A stretch of DNA of 64,000 bases from Chloroflexota bacterium. Its GTDB lineage: Bacteria > Chloroflexota > Anaerolineae > Anaerolineales > Villigracilaceae. The stretch covers positions 186,001 to 250,000 of the forward strand of contig JACPVF010000015.1 in the NCBI GenBank assembly GCA_016191845.1. Reading direction: 5' to 3'. Shown here one piece after another: positions 56,244-64,000 of the stretch. The number at the start of each line of letters is the position of its first letter. Within the stretch, counting starts at the first letter, position 1. The translations under genes were made by a program, and so were the position numbers. The notes beneath the pieces are model-generated. The model worked only from the letters and a program-made list of their open reading frames with translations, made no database searches and had not been told where the DNA came from.

Positions 56244-56855
56244 TCAAAACGCGATCTTGACATCCGATAGGATGGCACCTCCACCTTTGCCGTCCATCTC
56301 GATCTCGACGACGCCTGCAGGCGGAATCTTGAACAGGGAGAAGGGTCGCTTGGAAATGGTCCGCAGGATCACGTTGATGACCCCATGATGACTGACCAAC
56401 AACACCTTTCCACCCGAGTGCTGGCGGACGACCTGAGCGAGCGCCCCCCGCACACGGCGATACATCACGCTAAAGCTTTCCCCACCTTTCCAAACAGGAA
56501 CGAACCATCCCAGGATCAATTCCTTCCGCAACTGGGCGCGGTTCGGAGTCCACAGGATCGGCTGGCCTTCCAGGACGCCAAAGTGATGTTCCATGAGGCC
56601 ATTCAGGGGCGTTGGCTGTAACTGGACTGAAGCGCCGATGATCTGGGCGGTCTGCATTGCACGCCCGGACGGGCTGCAGTAGAAGGCGTCATATGGACGG
56701 CCGCGCAGCAAGTCGGCGGTGGCCTGCGCTTCCCCCAGGCCGCGCTTCGAGAGCGGAGCATCCAGATGACCATGAGTAATTCCCTGCTCCATCCATTCCG
56801 TGGTTCCATGGCGGACGAGGGTCAGTTTTGTTATTTTTTCGGTTGGATTATTCAT
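56244..56855 (-). CDS. Histidine phosphatase family protein
   Basis: 203 residues of the phosphoglycerate-mutase-like superfamily: LTLVRHGTTEWMEQG at the start, YDAFYCSPSGRAMQTAQIIG, an acidic patch LMEHHFGVLEGQP and the second catalytic histidine in VLLVSHHGVINVI. Substrate unknown; relatives include broad phosphatases and CobC. It lies just downstream of the decayed LacC-like kinase but in a different context from the cob operon. Confidence 0.85.
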   Translation of the reverse strand: MNNPTEKITKLTLVRHGTTEWMEQGITHGHLDAPLSKRGLGEAQATADLLRGRPYDAFYCSPSGRAMQTAQIIGASVQLQPTPLNGLMEHHFGVLEGQPILWTPNRAQLRKELILGWFVPVWKGGESFSVMYRRVRGALAQVVRQHSGGKVLLVSHHGVINVILRTISKRPFSLFKIPPAGVVEIEMDGKGGGAILSDVKIAF

Positions 56856-56897
56856 ATTGAATTTGCGGATGAGGACTGCTCATCCCTCTTTCGGGTT

Positions 56898-57090
56898 TTA
56901 TAACTTTGCGATCTTTATTTCTTGGCGGATTTTATCAAAATCCTGGCGCGAAAAGAGGCCTCTGCCAAAAGTCAACGCATGGGCTGTTCCTGCTGCCGCA
57001 GCCACACAGGTGGCACGATACACCCACGTGCAAAGAGTCGGCCTGCAAGGTTCTGTCAATGGCCGGGTTGGGGGTCATGCACAGGATCAC
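56898..57090 (-). pseudogene. Decayed LacC/FruK-like (PfkB) kinase with internal deletion
   Basis: The start is clear: GTG at 57090 overlaps the preceding kinase stop (GTGA) and reads [20 protein letters not shown], the 1-phosphofructokinase/tagatose-6-phosphate-kinase N-terminus. After about 25 codons the frame shifts directly to the family C-terminus, VAAAAGTAHALTFGRGLFSR followed by QDFDKIRQEIKIAKL and a stop at 56898. About 240 central residues, including the active site, are gone. It would have been the tagatose-6-phosphate kinase of cluster 2. Confidence 0.82.
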
Positions 57091-58001
57091 AGGAAGGTGA
57101 GCGCCTCTTCGAGCGTGGGCTGCGCGGCGGTCCCACCCGACCTGCGCGTCGAGAGCGCCCCGCACACCGCGCCCAGCCGCAACGACTTCTGCAATTCCCA
57201 TCCGTTCAAGTATCCATAGAGAAACCCAGCATCGAACGAGTCGCCCGCCCCAACCGTATCCATTACTTTTACAGGAATACTTTCCACCTGGACTTTTTGA
57301 CTCTTCGAGATTCCCAACGCCCCAGCTTTTCCCAACTTGATCGCCAGCGCCTCCACCTTTGGCCCAAGCCTGACCGCCGCTTCGTCGACATCTTCCGCGC
57401 CTGTGAGCGATTTTGCTTCGGTCTCATTGGGCAGGAACACATCCGTGGCCGCAAGCAATTTGTCAAAACCTGACCATTTCTCGTTGGGATCATAATTCGT
57501 GTCGAGCGAGGTGGTCAGGCCCAGAGAGTGAGCGCGCTCGAAGAGACGGGGCAGGTCTGCCTGCAATTTCGTTTGCAGGAAATAGGACGCGACATGCAAA
57601 TGCCGCGCCTGCGACAGCAAATCGTCAGTGATGTCGGCAGCCTGCAGGTCGGCGACCAGGCCGAGGTGCGTCAGAATGGCGCGGTCCACGCCGCGGTTGA
57701 GGATCACGCTCAGGCCCGTTGATCCGCCCTCGATGACGAGCACGTTGCTCATATCCACATGCTGCTTTTGCATTTCATCCAGCATGAAGCGGCCAAAGAC
57801 GTCGTCGCCGCATTTGCCGATGAACGCGACCTTGAGTCCCAGCCGCGCCGCACCGCACGCAAAGATGACCGACGAAGAACCGATCGTCAGCGTCGCCGCA
57901 TCGATCAGTTTTTCGACCTGACCGAAAGCGGGCGCGACATCACCCGTGAGGATGAGGTCGGGGTTGATCTCGCCAGCAACAAGGATATCGAAAGGTTTCA
58001 T
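57087..58001 (-). CDS. PfkB-family carbohydrate kinase (cluster 2)
   Basis: 304 residues, close paralogue of the kinase at 41315-42235 along its whole length (shared [70 protein letters not shown]). Substrate not fixed by sequence; context suggests a sugar of the galactosamine/tagatose route. Start at 58001 corresponds to the paralogue start. Downstream of lacD with a stem-loop between, and overlapping the decayed LacC-like gene by GTGA. Confidence 0.88.
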   Translation of the reverse strand: MKPFDILVAGEINPDLILTGDVAPAFGQVEKLIDAATLTIGSSSVIFACGAARLGLKVAFIGKCGDDVFGRFMLDEMQKQHVDMSNVLVIEGGSTGLSVILNRGVDRAILTHLGLVADLQAADITDDLLSQARHLHVASYFLQTKLQADLPRLFERAHSLGLTTSLDTNYDPNEKWSGFDKLLAATDVFLPNETEAKSLTGAEDVDEAAVRLGPKVEALAIKLGKAGALGISKSQKVQVESIPVKVMDTVGAGDSFDAGFLYGYLNGWELQKSLRLGAVCGALSTRRSGGTAAQPTLEEALTFL

Positions 58002-58011
58002 AAAATCGTAA

Positions 58012-58030
58012 GGGCGGGAGGTTCCCGCCC
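58012..58030 (-). promoter_or_regulatory. Stem-loop between lacD and the PfkB kinase gene
   Basis: GGGCGGGA and TCCCGCCC arms with a 3-base loop fill the short gap 58002-58038. No T-run, so probably a message-stabilising or translation-modulating hairpin. Confidence 0.5.
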
Positions 58031-58038
58031 CATGATCA

Positions 58039-58986
58039 TCAGTATGTTTTGTACCAGTCGAACGGCGCGTCGGCAGTGTAGAAATCGCTGACGGGTTTCG
58101 CCAGCGCAGTGCACAACGCGTTGAGGCGGATGAGACGTTCCTTCGCGGTGGTGCGCAGGAATTCGGCGCGCGCCTCGATGGGCATGGTGACGGCTTCCTG
58201 CCAGACGGCGCGGCCCACGGCGATGCCGCTTGCGCCCGCCTGACAGGCCGCGATGATCTGGCGCTGATAGGTCTCGAACGAGACGGCCGCCGAAAGCAAG
58301 ATCCATGGCGTGACGGAGGCGGCGCTGACCTCGGCGCAGGCGGCAAAGAGACGCTCGAGGTCGGTGTCGGCTGTGTCGAGCGGAAGCTCGGCCTTGAGCA
58401 GATCCACGCCTGGGATGGGCGTCAGACGGCGGGCGGTCTCGACCACCACGTAGCGTTTTTCGTCGCTGGTGAGCTTGGCATCGGTCAGTGAATAAGAGAG
58501 CGGTTCGAGCATCAGGCCGAGGTCGTGGCGGATGCATTCAGCAGCAATATTTTTGGTGAAGGCTTCGGCCTCGGCGGCGGTGGGAGAGTCGGGGTGATAG
58601 TAGACCAGCAGCTTGATCATGCTGGCGCCCATGCGCTTGGCCTTTTCCACGCTCCAGCCAGGGATAATCTGCGCGCGGCGCGCGGTTGCGTCGCCCGTGT
58701 AGCCCGTGGACTCGACCGCCACGACGAAGGCGGTGTTGCCAGGGATGGCGCCCGCCGCAATAGCCTGCGCGGCAGAGACTTCGGGGTCGAGCAGCACGGC
58801 GGTGGACTCAGCCGCCAGGGCAGCGGTGACGTCCACTTTGAAGCGGCTCAGTTCGGCATCGTCGACGAAGGCAGGGTTGGCCTTGCGCAGGTTCTGACGG
58901 TGGTCGAGCGCGAGACAGGTAAAGGTTCCGCGCGGGGAGGTGCATTGTTGCAGTCCGCGCAGTTTGCCGATGGATAAGGGTTTCAT
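58039..58986 (-). CDS. lacD: Tagatose-1,6-bisphosphate aldolase LacD
   Basis: Class I aldolase splitting tagatose-1,6-bisphosphate to dihydroxyacetone phosphate and glyceraldehyde-3-phosphate. 315 residues. Visible: GTFTCLALDHRQNLRKANPA, VLLDPEVSAAQAIAAGAI, AKRMGASMIKLLVYYHPDSP (Schiff-base lysine region), LEPLSYSL, LLKAELPLDT and TPWILLSAAVSFETYQRQI. It is the intact counterpart of the deleted copy at 40968-41297. Lies between the GH114-type and PfkB genes. Confidence 0.9.
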   Translation of the reverse strand: MKPLSIGKLRGLQQCTSPRGTFTCLALDHRQNLRKANPAFVDDAELSRFKVDVTAALAAESTAVLLDPEVSAAQAIAAGAIPGNTAFVVAVESTGYTGDATARRAQIIPGWSVEKAKRMGASMIKLLVYYHPDSPTAAEAEAFTKNIAAECIRHDLGLMLEPLSYSLTDAKLTSDEKRYVVVETARRLTPIPGVDLLKAELPLDTADTDLERLFAACAEVSAASVTPWILLSAAVSFETYQRQIIAACQAGASGIAVGRAVWQEAVTMPIEARAEFLRTTAKERLIRLNALCTALAKPVSDFYTADAPFDWYKTY

Positions 58987-58999
58987 GGTTCAGGTTCCA

Positions 59000-59085
59000 A
59001 GTTCCAGAATTAAGATTTGCAGGTTGCAAGCTTGAAGGTCGGATCGTCGACTCGCAATCTGCGACTTTCCAACCTTCAAACTCAT
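59000..59085. repeat. Short AACCTTC/AGGTTG low-complexity repeats
   Basis: The 100-base gap between the GH114 and lacD genes is full of variants of caggttgcaag, cttgaaggt and ccaaccttcaaac. The same words recur at about 59805-59842, inside the linker of the GH114 gene. Probably a slippage-prone repeat family. Confidence 0.45.
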
Positions 59086-59086
59086 T

Positions 59087-59953
59087 TTACGGACAGGTTT
59101 GCAGCCAGGCGTCCAGGCCGCGGTTCTTAAGGATGGTGCTGAAGCGCAGGCCTTTGGACTGTTCGCAGAATTTGGCAAAGTCACCTGGCAGGTCGGTGTA
59201 CTCGGCGGCGAAGACAGGCTTGCCCGCCTGGATGTACGGCAGCATCGACTCGGCGTCTCCATAATAGAAGTAATCTTCGGTGATGGCGAAGTCGTAGATA
59301 TTCACGAGGTCGGCCACCTGATCCGAAGCGTTCTTCTGGCCGATGGCGAGTCCGCGTTTGTGGGCTTCGTCAGCCAGCCAGAGCGCGTACTTCAACTGGT
59401 CTTCGTAGGTCAGCGGGAAGCCCGTGTTGTTGGTGTGGATCTCCATGTTATCGGGTTCCACGGCGTCGAAGCCTTTGGCCTTGCACAGGTCGAGGCGGGC
59501 CAGCATGATGGGCGCCAGCAGGTCGATGCGGCGGATGTCGAGCCACTTCTCGCCAGGCCAGCCGTCGTAATCCTTGCCGAGCACTTCGGCTGGGAACTGA
59601 TCCTTGTCGGGGCGCCAATCCTCGAAGGAGCCGACGCTCATGTAGCAGATGACCTTGCGGCCCTGGGCGTGGAGTTCGTCGATGATGGCCTGGTCCACGT
59701 ACAGGTCAATGTCGTAGACGTCGGCCTGGACGGTGGTGTCGATGTCGAGGTTGCCGATCTGCCACTGCCAGGTGAGTCCAACCGTGGGTTTCCACCAGGT
59801 TGTTGCAGGTTGCAGGTTGGAAGGTTGTAAGGTTGAAGGCATAAGAGTTGAGTCTTTCGTCGAAACGGAGTCAGGCAGCGGGGCCGATAGAGCGGGTGCG
59901 CATCCTAGCAGGAAAGAGGAAAGAAGAAAGAGGGTTGTGAGCCTAGACCACAT
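59087..59953 (-). CDS. Exported endo-alpha-1,4-polygalactosaminidase-like GH114 lipoprotein
   Basis: 288 residues. Lipobox [10 protein letters not shown] near residue 18, then a Ser/Thr/Gln-rich linker, then a GH114/TM1410-type TIM-barrel: [74 protein letters not shown] and [13 protein letters not shown]114 enzymes cleave alpha-1,4-linked galactosamine polymers. It should sit on the outer face of the membrane and feed the ABC importer of the cluster. Overlaps the GH4 gene by 11 bases, so the two are coupled. Confidence 0.85.
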   Translation of the reverse strand: MWSRLTTLFLLSSFLLGCAPALSAPLPDSVSTKDSTLMPSTLQPSNLQPATTWWKPTVGLTWQWQIGNLDIDTTVQADVYDIDLYVDQAIIDELHAQGRKVICYMSVGSFEDWRPDKDQFPAEVLGKDYDGWPGEKWLDIRRIDLLAPIMLARLDLCKAKGFDAVEPDNMEIHTNNTGFPLTYEDQLKYALWLADEAHKRGLAIGQKNASDQVADLVNIYDFAITEDYFYYGDAESMLPYIQAGKPVFAAEYTDLPGDFAKFCEQSKGLRFSTILKNRGLDAWLQTCP

Positions 59954-61274
59954 GGTGTTTGAACTGCGGAAGGTAATCCTTGTGCTGGGCGAACAGTTCG
60001 TTGGTCATCTGCCTGATCTCGGCCAGCGACAGCACGGCGGAGGTCAGCGGATCGTGGCAGATGGCGCGATAGATGGCGGTGGGGTCACCTGTCAGCGAGC
60101 CCTGAATGGCAAGCTCCTCGATGCCGCTCGAAAGCTGGGTGAGCAGAGCGCACTCGGCAGGCAGCGCACCAACGTGGATGGGATGGAAGCCCGCGCGGTC
60201 GACGACCACGGGCACTTCGACACAGGCGTCCTCGGGCAGGTTGGTGATGAGATGCGTGTTGCGCACGTTGCCGTTGAACTTGAACATCTCGCCGCCGCGC
60301 AGGGCGTTGATGATGTAGGCGGCGTATTCGTGCTCGCGCTGCAAGTCCTGCTCGGTCAGCGGCTGGGCCAGGCGTTCCTTGACCTGATCCTTCCAGGTGG
60401 CTTCATTGTGTTGATATTCCTTGAGGATGTAGGCATACTCGCCAGGATTCCAGTTGGTGCCGTGCGTGCAGTATTTCTCGATCAGGTCGGGGCGCTTGCG
60501 GAACCAGGGGTTGTACTCGGAGTTGTGGCCGCTGCTCTCGGTGACGTATTTGCCGATGGCCAGATACATCTCGTTGCGGACGGGTTCCGCGTTGTAGATC
60601 TCGGCCCGCTCGCTGACGGCTTTGTGGATCAGGGGGTAGGCGTCCTCGCCGTTCCACTTGTATTCAAGATACCAGGCCTGATGGTTGATGCCCGCGCACA
60701 GGTAATCGATGTCCTCGTATTTTGCGCCGATCCATTCGGCCAGCATCATGGCTGTGCCCTGCACCGAATGGCACAGGCCCGTGGTGGTGATGAAGGACTG
60801 CTTCTGAATGGCCGAGACCAGCATGGCCATCGGGTTGGTGTAGTTCAACAGCACGGCGTTCGGACAATACTTTTCCATGTCGCGCACGATGTCCATCATG
60901 GGGTTGATGGTGCGCAGGAAGCGGAAGATGCCGCTCGGCCCGCGCGTGTCACCCACGTTGATGTCCACGCCGTATTTCTTGGGGATCTCGATATCGTGAC
61001 GCCAGACCTCGGTGGAGCCTGCCAGGATGGTGGTCAGGACCACGTCTGCGCCTTGGAGTGCCTCCGCGCGATCGAGCGTCGCCTCGACCTTGGCGGGACG
61101 TTTGCCCGCCTCGATCAATTTCTCCACGCCGCGCTTGGCCCATTCGAGGCGCTCGGGGTGGATGTCCATCAAAGAGATGGTGGCATCTTCCAGCAGGGGG
61201 AAGGTCAGGATGTCGCGCACCAGTTCGCCCGTGAATCCCAGGCTGCCTGCGCCGATGAAGGCGATTTTGGTCAT
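59943..61274 (-). CDS. Family 4 glycoside hydrolase (MelA/LplD-like alpha-galactosidase)
   Basis: 443 residues, NAD- and metal-dependent GH4 enzyme. Rossmann start [52 protein letters not shown], the metal-binding cysteine and histidine in [13 protein letters not shown], and [18 protein letters not shown]. The pattern is nearer to MelA alpha-galactosidase than to phospho-glycosidases, but galacturonidase or amino-sugar activity cannot be excluded. Cytoplasmic, so it would trim imported oligosaccharides. AAGGAG precedes the ATG. Confidence 0.88.
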   Translation of the reverse strand: MTKIAFIGAGSLGFTGELVRDILTFPLLEDATISLMDIHPERLEWAKRGVEKLIEAGKRPAKVEATLDRAEALQGADVVLTTILAGSTEVWRHDIEIPKKYGVDINVGDTRGPSGIFRFLRTINPMMDIVRDMEKYCPNAVLLNYTNPMAMLVSAIQKQSFITTTGLCHSVQGTAMMLAEWIGAKYEDIDYLCAGINHQAWYLEYKWNGEDAYPLIHKAVSERAEIYNAEPVRNEMYLAIGKYVTESSGHNSEYNPWFRKRPDLIEKYCTHGTNWNPGEYAYILKEYQHNEATWKDQVKERLAQPLTEQDLQREHEYAAYIINALRGGEMFKFNGNVRNTHLITNLPEDACVEVPVVVDRAGFHPIHVGALPAECALLTQLSSGIEELAIQGSLTGDPTAIYRAICHDPLTSAVLSLAEIRQMTNELFAQHKDYLPQFKHHVV

Positions 61275-61291
61275 AGTAAGTCTCCTTGTTT

Positions 61292-61450
61292 ATGTCATTG
61301 CGAGGGCTGTCGGTCGAGTAGAGCGAGTGTTCTTCTCGCTCGTACACTTGCACCGAACACAAGTGCGGTGTCGAGACCCAGCCCGAAGCAATCTCCTGTT
61401 TATTGGGAGGTTGCCGCGTCGGGCGCAAAGCGCCCTCCTCGCAACGACAT
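61292..61450. repeat. 159-bp element with terminal inverted repeats (MITE/REPIN-like)
   Basis: Ends ATGTCATTGCGAGG (61292-61305) and CCTCGCAACGACAT (61437-61450) are inverted copies with one mismatch. Inside are further palindromes: AGAGCGAG/CTCGCTC near 61320-61342 and GCAATCTCC/GGGAGGTTGC near 61388-61413. No coding capacity. The same ends occur in a collapsed copy at 53896-53927. Confidence 0.7.
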
Positions 61451-61472
61451 TTGGGATCTGTGATTTGCTGAA
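61451..61472 (+). repeat. 22-bp direct repeat, copy 1
   Basis: Begins TTGGGATCTGTGATTTGC; matches 61722-61743 at 21 of 22 positions. The pair brackets the 21-bp tandem array. Confidence 0.75.
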
Positions 61473-61680
61473 CTTCTTTTTGTTTGATATGAAGAACTTG
61501 TTACTTGATACGAAGAACCTATTTCTCGATGTTAAGTACTTGTTACTCGATGTGAGGAACCTGCTACTTGATGTTAAGAACCTGTTACTCGATATAAAGA
61601 GCTTCTTATTTGATGACAAGAACCTCTTACTCGATGTAAGGAACGTTATACAAAGCGACAAGTTCTTGTCATTCGAAAAT
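61471..61680 (+). repeat. 21-bp tandem repeat array (minisatellite)
   Basis: Seven clear units of exactly 21 bases at 61492-61638 with core AAGAACCTGTTACTCGAT, plus one degenerate unit before and two after. The period is a multiple of three and keeps reading frames open on both strands (plus strand KNLLLDV heptapeptides), although no ribosome-binding site or gene context supports translation. Lies between the minus-strand permease and GH4 genes. Confidence 0.9.
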
Positions 61681-61721
61681 CAGTAGCTCATGTTATGCAT
61701 CAATCAGTAGATCAGGAATTG

Positions 61722-61743
61722 TTGGGATCTGTGATTTCCTGAA
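61722..61743 (+). repeat. 22-bp direct repeat, copy 2
   Basis: Partner of 61451-61472, one mismatch; ends just before the stop codon of the MalG-like permease. Confidence 0.75.
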
Positions 61744-61744
61744 A

Positions 61745-62593
61745 TTATCGTTTCACGCCGCTCAGCGCGATGCCTTCGATGAATTGCTTCTGGGCGATGA
61801 AGAAGATGATCAGCAGCGGCAGGATGGACAGGAACGCGCCCGCCATCAACACGGTGAATTTGCCGCCGAGCTGTAATTGCTGTTGGAAGAAAGCCAGGCC
61901 GACCGTCAGCGTGGTTTGCTGCATGTCGGTGGGCAGGTACACCAGCGGATGCAGCAGGTCGTTCCAGGCATCCTTGAAGACGAAGATCGCCAGCGCCGCC
62001 ACGGCAGGCTTCGAGAGCGGCAGGTAGATGCGCCAGAAAATGTCGAAGAGCGAGGCGCCGTCCATGCGGGCGGCATCCACCAGGTCGCGCGGGATGGTGA
62101 GGAAATATTGTCGCAGCAGGAAGGTGCCGAAGGCTCCGCCCCAGAAGGCGGGCAGGATCAAGGGCCACTGTGTGCCGATCAGATGCATGTACTTGAAGAT
62201 GATGAAGTTCGGGATGAGCGAGACCTGCGGGGGAATCATCATGGTGGCCAGCAGCAGCGCGAACAGCAGGTTGCGTCCCTTGAACTTGACCACGGCGAAC
62301 ACGAAGGCCGCCATGGCGCAGGTCAGGACCTGGCCGATGACGGTCAGGATCGAGATCTTGAAGCTGTTGAACACCAGCGCGAGAAAGGCATTGTTGGGCA
62401 AAACCCGAAACAGGTCGGCATAGTTCTGGAACACGATCGGGTCGGGGATGAGGTTGCGCGAATATTGCTGGGCAGGCTCGCGGAAGGAAACCGAGATCAT
62501 CCACACGAACGGGAGCAGCATGGTCAGCGCGCCGATGCCCAGCACGAGATAAGCCAGCGTATCGAGGACGGTCTTTTGCAGAGACTTGGTCAT
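61745..62593 (-). CDS. Sugar ABC transporter permease, MalG/UgpE type (cluster 2)
   Basis: 282 residues, six helices; starts with the typical LAYLVLGIGALTMLLPFVWM and PDPIVFQNYADLF segments; EAA loop RDLVDAARMDGASLFDIFWR. Partner of the permease encoded 9 bases upstream. The 470-base repeat-rich gap follows before the GH4 gene. Confidence 0.92.
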   Translation of the reverse strand: MTKSLQKTVLDTLAYLVLGIGALTMLLPFVWMISVSFREPAQQYSRNLIPDPIVFQNYADLFRVLPNNAFLALVFNSFKISILTVIGQVLTCAMAAFVFAVVKFKGRNLLFALLLATMMIPPQVSLIPNFIIFKYMHLIGTQWPLILPAFWGGAFGTFLLRQYFLTIPRDLVDAARMDGASLFDIFWRIYLPLSKPAVAALAIFVFKDAWNDLLHPLVYLPTDMQQTTLTVGLAFFQQQLQLGGKFTVLMAGAFLSILPLLIIFFIAQKQFIEGIALSGVKR

Positions 62594-62602
62594 GGCAACA
62601 CC

Positions 62603-63490
62603 TTATTCGTAGACCACATAACGGCGTTCCCACCAGAACATCACGCCCATGAAGGCCGCCACCAGCAGCGCCAGTTGAATGGCCTGCGCGCTGGCATCGC
62701 CCATGCGGAAGAAGTGGAAGGCGTTGCGGTAGATCGAGAAGACCGCCACGGGCACCGAACTGTCACCGCCGCTGCGACGGGTGAGCATGTAAATGTAGTC
62801 GTAAGCCTGGAAGGCATTGATGGCGGCGATCAGGGTCTGGAAGAAAATGCTGGGCGTCACCAGCGGGATGGTCACGCGCAGGAATTGCTGGAAGCCGCTC
62901 GCGCCGTCGAGCTCGGCCGCCTCGTAATAATCGCGCGGGATGGCGGTCAGCCCCGCCAGGAAGATGATCATGCCCTCGCCGATCGCGCCCCACACGTTGA
63001 CGATCACCACCGACAGCATGGCGTTGTTCGTGCACAGCCAGCAGATGGGCGACAGGCCAACTGACTCGAGCATGAAGTTCAGGATGCCCGTATCCCTGCC
63101 GTAGATCATGTTCCAGACCAGGGCCGTGGCCACCGCCGACGTGACCGTGGGCAGGAAGTAGATCGTGCGGAAGATGCCCACGCCGCGGATCTTGCGATTG
63201 AGCAGCACCGCCAGCAACAGGGAAATGATGACCACGCCAGGCACATACATGGCCGAGAACTTCAACGTGTTCGAGAACGCCTCCATATAGGATTCATTCT
63301 GGAACAGTTGAACGTAATTGGAAAACCCTGCCCAGGTGGGCGCGCCGATCAGGTCCCAATCGAAGAAGCTTAACGTCAACGTGGCAAGCAGAGACCCGAT
63401 GGTGCCGAAGGCCAGTCCGATGATGGTCGGCACCAGCATCAGCCATAGCCAGAGTTTTTCACGTCCAAGCGGTTTGAGGCCGTATTCCAT
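62603..63490 (-). CDS. Sugar ABC transporter permease, MalF/UgpA type (cluster 2)
   Basis: 295 residues, six helices; EAA loop RDYYEAAELDGASGFQQFLR. The ATG at 63490 is preferred to the one two codons upstream because AAGGA then lies 6 bases before it. Separated from the binding-protein gene by a strong stem-loop. Confidence 0.92.
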   Translation of the reverse strand: MEYGLKPLGREKLWLWLMLVPTIIGLAFGTIGSLLATLTLSFFDWDLIGAPTWAGFSNYVQLFQNESYMEAFSNTLKFSAMYVPGVVIISLLLAVLLNRKIRGVGIFRTIYFLPTVTSAVATALVWNMIYGRDTGILNFMLESVGLSPICWLCTNNAMLSVVIVNVWGAIGEGMIIFLAGLTAIPRDYYEAAELDGASGFQQFLRVTIPLVTPSIFFQTLIAAINAFQAYDYIYMLTRRSGGDSSVPVAVFSIYRNAFHFFRMGDASAQAIQLALLVAAFMGVMFWWERRYVVYE

Positions 63491-63504
63491 GACCATTCCT
63501 TGCC

Positions 63505-63538
63505 AGCCCTGACAGGTTCAGATGAACCTGTCAGGGCT
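63505..63538 (-). promoter_or_regulatory. Perfect 16-bp stem-loop between binding-protein and permease genes
   Basis: AGCCCTGACAGGTTCA and its exact complement around a 2-base loop. On the transcribed (minus) strand no T-run follows, so it is more likely a 3' stabiliser or partial attenuator that sets the binding protein to permease ratio, parallel to the stem-loop at 37022-37045. Confidence 0.75.
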
Positions 63539-63546
63539 TTTGTGGA

Positions 63547-64000
63547 TTACTTGTTGTTCGCCAGAATCTCGTCCGCAGACTTGACCACTTCGTCCAGCGT
63601 GGGACCCAACTCGGCTTCGCCATCCCAGACGGGGATCAGCCCGTCGCCGACGACGCCCGCCCATTCCTCATAGCCCTTGAAGACGGGCTTCATATGCGCG
63701 AAGGCCAGCGAGTCGAGGAAGACCTTCTGGTCGAAGCTGCCAGCCTGCTTTAGGTAGGCATCGCTCTCCGCCACGGACTTCAATACGGGGATGGAAAATC
63801 CCAGCTCGGCCAGGCGCTTCTGCCCCGCTTCGCTCAACGCGAACTTGATAAAGGCAAAGGCTGCATCGTGATTCTTGGAATCCTTCGAGACGACAAAGCC
63901 CGCGCTGTTGACGCTGGTGGCCGCACCCTTCGGCCCCTTCGGCATGGGCGCCACGCCGAAGTTGATATTCGACGCCACGTAACCAGGCACCGCCCAGTGG
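63547..64000 (-). CDS. Sugar ABC transporter substrate-binding protein (5' part beyond window)
   Basis: C-terminal 150 residues of a family 1 extracellular solute-binding protein: VAPMPKGPKGAATSVNSAGF, VVSKDSKNHDAAFAFIKFAL, AELGFSIPVLKSVAES and a C-terminal DEVVKSADEILANNK. The frame is open to the window edge. First visible gene of the cluster 2 operon. Confidence 0.9.
   Translation of the reverse strand, partial: HWAVPGYVASNINFGVAPMPKGPKGAATSVNSAGFVVSKDSKNHDAAFAFIKFALSEAGQKRLAELGFSIPVLKSVAESDAYLKQAGSFDQKVFLDSLAFAHMKPVFKGYEEWAGVVGDGLIPVWDGEAELGPTLDEVVKSADEILANNK

Noticed and set aside
58012-58030. GC-rich hairpin as a terminator
   Set aside because: No T-run on either strand; lies between two clearly co-directional genes.
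59733-61463. 576-codon plus-strand frame
   Set aside because: Antisense to the GH4 gene with no recognisable motif.
61492-61638. Possible CRISPR array
   Set aside because: Units are directly adjacent with no spacers, the period is 21 bases, and no cas genes are near.
61012-61686. 224-codon plus-strand frame ending in KNLLLDV repeats
   Set aside because: Its first half is antisense to the GH4 gene and the repeat part has no start or ribosome-binding site; the 21-bp period alone keeps the frame open.
61877-63064. 395-codon plus-strand frame rich in His, Glu and Arg
   Set aside because: Antisense shadow of the two permease genes.

Overview
The window looks like a chromosomal stretch of a Chloroflexota bacterium, most likely class Anaerolineae. 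This is inferred from gene style, not from a marker gene. The signs are many lipoproteins with a short lipobox signal, S-layer-homology (SLH) domains with paired cysteines, a DUF5107 protein beside sugar ABC transporters, heavily stacked sensor proteins, and a DnaD/DnaI/DnaB replication cluster. No rRNA, CRISPR array, phage or intact insertion sequence was seen. One tRNA (Pro, anticodon GGG) is present.

Layout: 0-5 kb (minus strand) carries a MacB-like efflux/FtsX-type ABC system (ATPase cut by the left edge), an isoprenylcysteine-methyltransferase-like membrane protein and an ArsR-type repressor with a clear palindromic operator. 5.5-17.3 kb (plus strand) is a respiratory nitrate reduction locus: a NarX-like sensor kinase, a NarL-like regulator, a small receiver-like protein, a membrane-anchored cytochrome c, narGHJI, a TehA/SLAC1-type channel and an FmdE-like protein. 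A frameshifted membrane-protein pseudogene lies against its 3' end. 17.86-28 kb (plus strand) is a cobalamin-riboswitch-controlled corrinoid uptake and salvage operon: btuF, btuC, cobO, cobT, cobS, cbiZ, cbiB, cobD, cobC, cobQ, cobU. There is no btuD and no corrin-ring genes.

28.3-43.5 kb (plus strand) is an amino-sugar/tagatose-type carbohydrate cluster: a truncated and an intact DeoR regulator (315-bp duplication), a 1189-residue LacI-sensor/histidine-kinase/receiver/AraC fusion, an amidohydrolase, an AgaS-like isomerase, a sugar ABC importer, a DUF5107 protein, an internally deleted tagatose-bisphosphate aldolase, a PfkB kinase and a GatZ/KbaZ homologue. 43.7-51.3 kb holds a chemoreceptor-like remnant, a lectin-propeller/DUF4185 protein and a giant secreted beta-helix SLH protein. 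51.4-56 kb (minus strand) is the DnaD, twin-AAA DnaI and DnaB cluster with a bifunctional-nuclease-family protein, then the tRNA. 56.2-64 kb (minus strand) is a second sugar cluster: ABC importer, GH4 glycosidase, exported GH114-type polygalactosaminidase, intact LacD aldolase, a PfkB kinase paralogue and a decayed LacC-like kinase.

The most interesting idea is that the two sugar clusters together form one galactosamine-polymer utilisation system: GH114 cutting outside the cell, ABC import, GH4 trimming, AgaS deamination to tagatose-6-phosphate. From there carbon could go through LacD, or be epimerised by the GatZ-like protein, which would explain why one aldolase copy and the LacC-like kinase are decaying. 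That pathway is inference; the genes and the decayed copies are seen directly.
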